DNA of 64,000 bases from an uncultured Chloroflexota bacterium (GTDB taxonomy: Bacteria > Chloroflexota > Chloroflexia > Thermomicrobiales > UBA6265). Of this stretch, positions 60,605 to 64,000 are shown one piece after another. The position numbers and the translations under genes are program-made. The DNA lies in NCBI GenBank assembly GCA_937901745.1, contig CALGSZ010000002.1, positions 62,001-126,000 on the forward strand, given 5' to 3'. Under the pieces are notes generated by a model. The model ran no database searches. It saw nothing but the letters and a program-made list of their open reading frames with translations, and was not told the DNA's origin. The first letter of the stretch is position 1. The number at the start of each line of letters is the position of its first letter.

Positions 60605-61357
60605 ATGACATTGCCTCGCGTGGATGTGCTGATCCAACCCTTCTGCTTGCGCTTCAGTCTCCACGAGGATGAGATCGTCTATCACGTTGCCGGAAGCGCG
60701 GATATGCAGCTCGACCGCATGGAGCTGCTGATGGGCATTGATCCGGCACGGCAACAACTCTTCGATTCGAACCTGGGATTCTTGCCGGTCGCGACGACAG
60801 TCCTCATCCGCGGTGAGCGGACGATCGTCGTTGACCCCGGCAATCACCACGTCGGGTTCTACGGCTCGCTGGCGCTGGCGCTGAAGCGGTTTGGCCTGAC
60901 GCCAGCTGACGTGGATCTCGTGATCGCGACGCATTCTCACCACGACCACATGGCGAGCGCCGGGCTCTTCCCGGGCAAGGAGCTCATCATTGGCGCGGGC
61001 GAGATCGAGTACCTGACGGCGGGGAGCAGCGAGGAAGAGGTGCAGGCCCGCTTGCGCAAGTTCAGCCGAGTGACGGAGGTTCCGGCTGGTGGCGAGCTGG
61101 AAATCTGCCAGGGCGTGACGGCAGTCGCCACGCCTGGACACACGCCGGGGCACATCAGCGTCTTGGTCGAGACGGAGAGCGATCGCGTCGTCGTCGCTGG
61201 CGATGTGACAATGACGCGCAGCGAGTACGAGGAGCGAAAGTTCTCCCACTGGTACACGCCGGATCAGCTCGCGCAGCTCAACGCCAGCCTCGACCGGCTG
61301 CAAGCGTGGGGACCGACGCTCGTCTTGCCCGGCCATGATCGGGCGTTCCGACCCTAA
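60605..61357 (+). CDS. Metallo-beta-lactamase-fold hydrolase
   Basis: A 250-residue MBL-fold enzyme. The ATG follows AAGAAGGAG. The zinc motif is THSHHDHMASAG (HxHxDH), with further ligands in ATPGHTPGHISVLVE (His), VVAGDVTMTRSEYE (Asp) and LPGHDRAF (His), so the dinuclear site is complete. The N-terminal strand region (VATTVLIRGERTIVVDPGN) is standard. Its place between ABC permeases and a sugar-type dehydrogenase suggests a lactone or other cyclic ester substrate, possibly the product of that dehydrogenase; this is inference. Confidence 0.85.
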   Translation: MTLPRVDVLIQPFCLRFSLHEDEIVYHVAGSADMQLDRMELLMGIDPARQQLFDSNLGFLPVATTVLIRGERTIVVDPGNHHVGFYGSLALALKRFGLTPADVDLVIATHSHHDHMASAGLFPGKELIIGAGEIEYLTAGSSEEEVQARLRKFSRVTEVPAGGELEICQGVTAVATPGHTPGHISVLVETESDRVVVAGDVTMTRSEYEERKFSHWYTPDQLAQLNASLDRLQAWGPTLVLPGHDRAFRP

Positions 61358-61367
61358 GGAGTCGCCA

Positions 61368-62384
61368 ATGAAGCAACTTCGCGCCGCCGTCATCGGCGTC
61401 GGCATGATCGGCAGCCTGCACGCCCGCGTCTACGCGGAAGATCCGCGCGCGGAGCTTGTCGCGGTCACGGACGCCAACGCTGAGCGCGCCAAGGAGATCG
61501 GCGCGCAGTTCGGCGTGCCCTGGTTCACGAATGTCGAGGAGATGCTCGCTAGCACCGAGATCGATCTCGTCTCGGTCGCCACGCCGGAGCAGTATCGCTA
61601 CGAGCCGGCGATCGCTTGCGCGAAGGCAGGCAAGCACCTGCTGCTGGAGAAGCCGCTCGCGCCGAATGTGGCGGGGGCACGCAAGCTCGTCGCGGATATC
61701 AAGGAGACCGGGGTCACGGCGACCGTCAACTTCATCTGCCGCTCCGACCCACGGTACCTGCATGCCAAGGCGGCGGTGGCCGAGGGTGCGGTTGGCGAGC
61801 CGTGCACCTACTACGCGCGGCGTGTCGGATCGCGGCTCGGGGCCGAGATTTACGGCCCGTGGACCGATCTCCTGATCTCGACCGCGATCCACGACATTGA
61901 CGCGGTGATCTGGATCAATGGCGGCCGGGTGACGAAGGTCTACGGCGAGGCGGTCGTCAAGCGCAGCGCGGAATGGGGCCGGGAGGACGCTGTGATGGCG
62001 ATTCTTCGGTTCGACAACGGGGCGATCGCTACGATCGAGACGAGCTGGGTGCTGCCGCCGACCATCCCGGCACCGCTCGACGCGGCGTTGCGCGTCGTTG
62101 GCACCGCCGGTAGCGTCACAATTGATGGCGCCAACCATGGCGTGTCACAGGTGACTGAGCAGGGATTCAGTCTGCCGGATCTGACCCACTGGCCGATTGG
62201 CGCGCGAGGGATTTACGGCGATATCCAGGCGCACATCTCCGGCTACGTCGCCGACATCCTGAGCGGTCGGCAGCCCGTGATGAGCCTGGATGAAGCCGTC
62301 TACGTTCAGGAAGTTGTGGATGCGATCAAGGCATCCCTCGCGTCCGGCGAACCGGTTGCCCTGCCTCTGAGCGAGGGCACGTAA
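61368..62384 (+). CDS. Gfo/Idh/MocA-family oxidoreductase
   Basis: A 338-residue NAD(P)-dependent dehydrogenase. ATG 61368 follows AAGGAG and lies 10 nt after the MBL gene stop. The Rossmann motif is AVIGVGMIGSLHARVY, the EKPL motif is LLLEKPLAPNVAG, and the catalytic helix is STAIHDIDAVIWINGG. The C-terminal sheet domain (FDNGAIATIETSWVLP) is normal. It is paralogous to the gene at 19957. As last gene of a sugar-transport operon it probably oxidises the imported sugar or inositol derivative. Confidence 0.88.
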   Translation: MKQLRAAVIGVGMIGSLHARVYAEDPRAELVAVTDANAERAKEIGAQFGVPWFTNVEEMLASTEIDLVSVATPEQYRYEPAIACAKAGKHLLLEKPLAPNVAGARKLVADIKETGVTATVNFICRSDPRYLHAKAAVAEGAVGEPCTYYARRVGSRLGAEIYGPWTDLLISTAIHDIDAVIWINGGRVTKVYGEAVVKRSAEWGREDAVMAILRFDNGAIATIETSWVLPPTIPAPLDAALRVVGTAGSVTIDGANHGVSQVTEQGFSLPDLTHWPIGARGIYGDIQAHISGYVADILSGRQPVMSLDEAVYVQEVVDAIKASLASGEPVALPLSEGT

Positions 62385-62408
62385 CCTAAGAAGACACAGA
62401 AACGATCC

Positions 62409-62514
62409 GGCGCCGCGATTCTCACCCACGCCAGGGAGTAGAACGCGGCGCCAGAAACAAGAACCGCGCTTCGTGGAGGCAGTTGATTGACCACCTCACG
62501 GAGCGCGGCTCCGT
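62409..62514. terminator. Cluster of terminator hairpins between dehydrogenase and sucD
   Basis: Three inverted repeats fill the convergent gap. GGCGCCGCG (62409-62417) pairs with CGCGGCGCC (62444-62452). CCGCGCT (62464-62470) pairs with AGCGCGG (62502-62508) within a longer imperfect stem. ACGGAGC (62498-62504) pairs with GCTCCGT (62508-62514). The last two are mutually exclusive. Together they should stop transcription from both sides. Confidence 0.6.
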
Positions 62515-62565
62515 CTTGAGCTCTTGCTTCAGGATGCGGCGCTGACCGCCCGCGAGCGAAGCGGG

Positions 62566-63438
62566 TTAGCGGCCGAGCGCGGCGCGGATCAGCTCAGGAA
62601 CCTGCGATGGGCGGTCGGCGACCTGCACGCCGGCGGCGTTGAGCGCCTCGATCTTCTCTGCCGCGGTGCCCGTTCCGCCAGAGATGATCGCGCCCGCGTG
62701 CCCCATCCGCTTGCCCGGCGGCGCGGTGCGTCCCGCGATGAAGCCGACCACCGGTTTCGTCACGTGCTCGCGGATAAACGCGGCGGCGTCCTGCTCGTCC
62801 GTCCCGCCGATCTCGCCGATCAGCACGATCGCTTCCGTCTGCGGATCGTTCTGGAACAGCTCGAGGACATCAACGAACGACGTGCCGATGATCGGATCGC
62901 CGCCGATTCCCACCGCCGTGGACTGGCCGAGCCCGGCGCGGGTGAGCGCATCAACGACCTCGTAGGTGAGGGTGCCGGAGCGAGAAACGAGGCCGATCGG
63001 ACCCGGTGTGTGAATGTATCCTGGCATGATGCCGATCTTCGCCTCACCCGGCGTGATCACTCCCGGGCAGTTGGGGCCGATCAGTCGCGCCCCCTTGGAC
63101 TTCACGTAGGCGTAGACGGGCACCATGTCGAGAATCGGGATGCCTTCCGTGATGCAGACGACGAGGGGGATGCCGGCGTCGACGGCCTCGTAGATCGCGT
63201 CTGGCGCGAACCTCGCGGGCACGTAAATGATCGACGCGTTGGCTCCGGTTTCGGCGACCGCTTCGGAAACGGTGTTGAAAACCGGCACGCCGGCGACCGT
63301 CTTGCCTTTGCCGCCGGGGGTGACGCCCGCGACGACCTGCGTGCCGTACTCGACCATCTGAGTGGTGTGGAACGACCCCTCGCGGCCCGTGATGCCTTGC
63401 ACGAGCAAGCGGGTGTTCTTATCTACGAGGATGCTCAA
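62566..63438 (-). CDS. sucD: Succinyl-CoA ligase alpha subunit
   Basis: A 290-residue TCA-cycle subunit that binds CoA and carries the phosphohistidine. The start is TTG 63438, 7 nt after AAAGGAGCGAG, giving MSILVDKNTRLLVQGITGREG. Motifs are GVTPGGKG, NCPGVITPGEAKIGIMPG, SRSGTLTYE, GIGGDPIIGT, IGEIGGTDEQDAA, and MGHAGAIISGG, whose histidine is the phosphorylated residue. Length is normal. It lies 43 bp after sucC on the same strand. Confidence 0.95.
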   Translation of the reverse strand: MSILVDKNTRLLVQGITGREGSFHTTQMVEYGTQVVAGVTPGGKGKTVAGVPVFNTVSEAVAETGANASIIYVPARFAPDAIYEAVDAGIPLVVCITEGIPILDMVPVYAYVKSKGARLIGPNCPGVITPGEAKIGIMPGYIHTPGPIGLVSRSGTLTYEVVDALTRAGLGQSTAVGIGGDPIIGTSFVDVLELFQNDPQTEAIVLIGEIGGTDEQDAAAFIREHVTKPVVGFIAGRTAPPGKRMGHAGAIISGGTGTAAEKIEALNAAGVQVADRPSQVPELIRAALGR

Positions 63439-63481
63439 GCCTCGCTCCTTTGCGCCGCCAGCCTCGCGGCGCCCTCCATCG

Positions 63482-64000
63482 CTACGATCCGCTCGCCGCG
63501 GCGACGACGCGCTTCGCCGCTTCGTCCATCGTATCCACTGCCTGGAGGCCGGCTTCGGCCAGGAGCTGTCGCCCCTCCTCAGCGTTCGTGCCGGCGAGCC
63601 GGACCACGATCGGTACAGCGACGTTCACCTTCTGCAGCGCCTCGCGAATACCGGTGGCGACGACATCGCCGCGGGTGATGCCACCGAAGATGTTGATCAG
63701 GATCGCTCGGACGTTCGGATCGGCGGTCACGAGCTGGAACGCCTTCGCGACCTGCTCCGCGCTGGCCCCGCCACCGACATCGAGGAAGTTGGCGGGCTCT
63801 CCCCCGTGGAGCTTGACCGCGTCCATCGTCGCCATCGCGAGACCGGCGCCATTGACGATGCAGCCGATGTTTCCGTCGAGCTTGACGAAGGAAATCCCCG
63901 CCTGGCGCGCTTCGAGCTCGGTCGCGTTCTCCTCATCCGGATCCCGCAGCTCCTCGATCTCTGGGTGGCGCGCAAGCGCGTTGTCGTCGAAGCTCATCTT
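63482..64000 (-). CDS. sucC: Succinyl-CoA ligase beta subunit, C-terminal part
   Basis: C-terminal 172 residues of the beta subunit, whose gene continues past the right edge. The frame is open to base 64000 and begins inside the conserved KMSFDDNAL segment, so the ATG at 63997 is internal. Motifs are FVKLDGNIGCIVNGAGLAMATMD, GGEPANFLDVGGGAS, INIFGGITRGDVVA and VRLAGTNAEEG, the CoA-ligase domain that contacts SucD. It is followed by sucD in the normal order. Confidence 0.95.
   Translation of the reverse strand, partial: KMSFDDNALARHPEIEELRDPDEENATELEARQAGISFVKLDGNIGCIVNGAGLAMATMDAVKLHGGEPANFLDVGGGASAEQVAKAFQLVTADPNVRAILINIFGGITRGDVVATGIREALQKVNVAVPIVVRLAGTNAEEGRQLLAEAGLQAVDTMDEAAKRVVAAASGS

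Noticed and set aside
59804..61405. 533-codon open frame on the minus strand
   Set aside because: Antisense to the MalG-type permease and MBL hydrolase, both of which have complete motifs; the frame has no ribosome site and an Arg/Gln-rich composition typical of antisense reading in GC-rich DNA.
1..64000. CRISPR arrays, tRNA/rRNA genes, insertion sequences, attachment sites
   Set aside because: No regularly spaced repeats, no tRNA-like cloverleaf with T-arm motif, no transposase or integrase motifs and no flanking repeats were recognised by eye.

Overview
This 64 kb window is a GC-rich bacterial chromosome segment with dense, mostly operonic genes, strong Shine-Dalgarno sites and TTGACA/TACAAT-type promoters. 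I saw no rRNA, tRNA, CRISPR array, insertion sequence or prophage. The gene content suggests a Chloroflexota bacterium of the Thermomicrobia/Sphaerobacter type. The pointers are a LysW-type lysine/arginine cluster, an XPB-Bax1 helicase pair, a MoaD-MoaE fusion, a Gram-positive-style LexA box, and many ABC substrate-binding proteins with twin-arginine leaders. This placement is inferred from gene content, not from a marker gene.

Layout. 1-4979 (+): two tandem LysX/ArgX-type ATP-grasp ligases, then lysY(argC), lysZ(argB) and lysJ(argD). 5091-8890 (-): a compact operon of a PolX-like helix-hairpin-helix protein, an XPB helicase and a Bax1/DUF790 protein, behind a consensus promoter that carries an exact LexA box. 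8958-14859: LLM oxidoreductase, ABM monooxygenase, XRE regulator, PHP hydrolase, homocysteine methyltransferase and a class III aminotransferase. 15138-24360: beta-propeller protein, methyltransferase, a degenerate serine-hydrolase homologue, threonine aldolase, Gfo/Idh oxidoreductase, MFS transporter, GH3 glycosidase and a lipoprotein. 24397-29227 (-): dipeptide-type ABC transporter plus an M29-like aminopeptidase. 29380-31040 (-): ParB-like protein plus metallophosphoesterase. 31213-35809 (-): complete sugar-type ABC operon with a palindromic operator at its promoter. 35947-43667: class III aminotransferase, DoxX-like protein, Lgt, a large PAS/GAF histidine kinase and a PfkB kinase. 43664-51410: bifunctional Rel, MoeA, a 75-aa helical protein, an M20 peptidase, a MoaD-MoaE fusion and cysteine synthase. 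51475-56960 (-): GGDEF cyclase and an HtrA / response regulator / sensor kinase operon preceded by an 11-bp-periodic direct-repeat array. 57256-62384 (+): a second sugar-type ABC operon with no ATPase, ending in an MBL hydrolase and a Gfo/Idh dehydrogenase. 62566-64000 (-): sucD and partial sucC.

The most unusual unit is the HhH-XPB-Bax1 operon. XPB-Bax1 is best known as an archaeal helicase-nuclease. Here it appears to be under SOS control, is translationally coupled to an orphan PolX-type DNA-binding module, and carries a Bax1 whose nuclease motifs look eroded. Other points worth a look are the promoter and operator architectures of rel, cysK, the sugar operon and the htrA operon, the beta-lactamase-fold protein lacking its SxxK, YxN and HxG residues, and the MoaD-MoaE fusion with an internal Gly-Gly.
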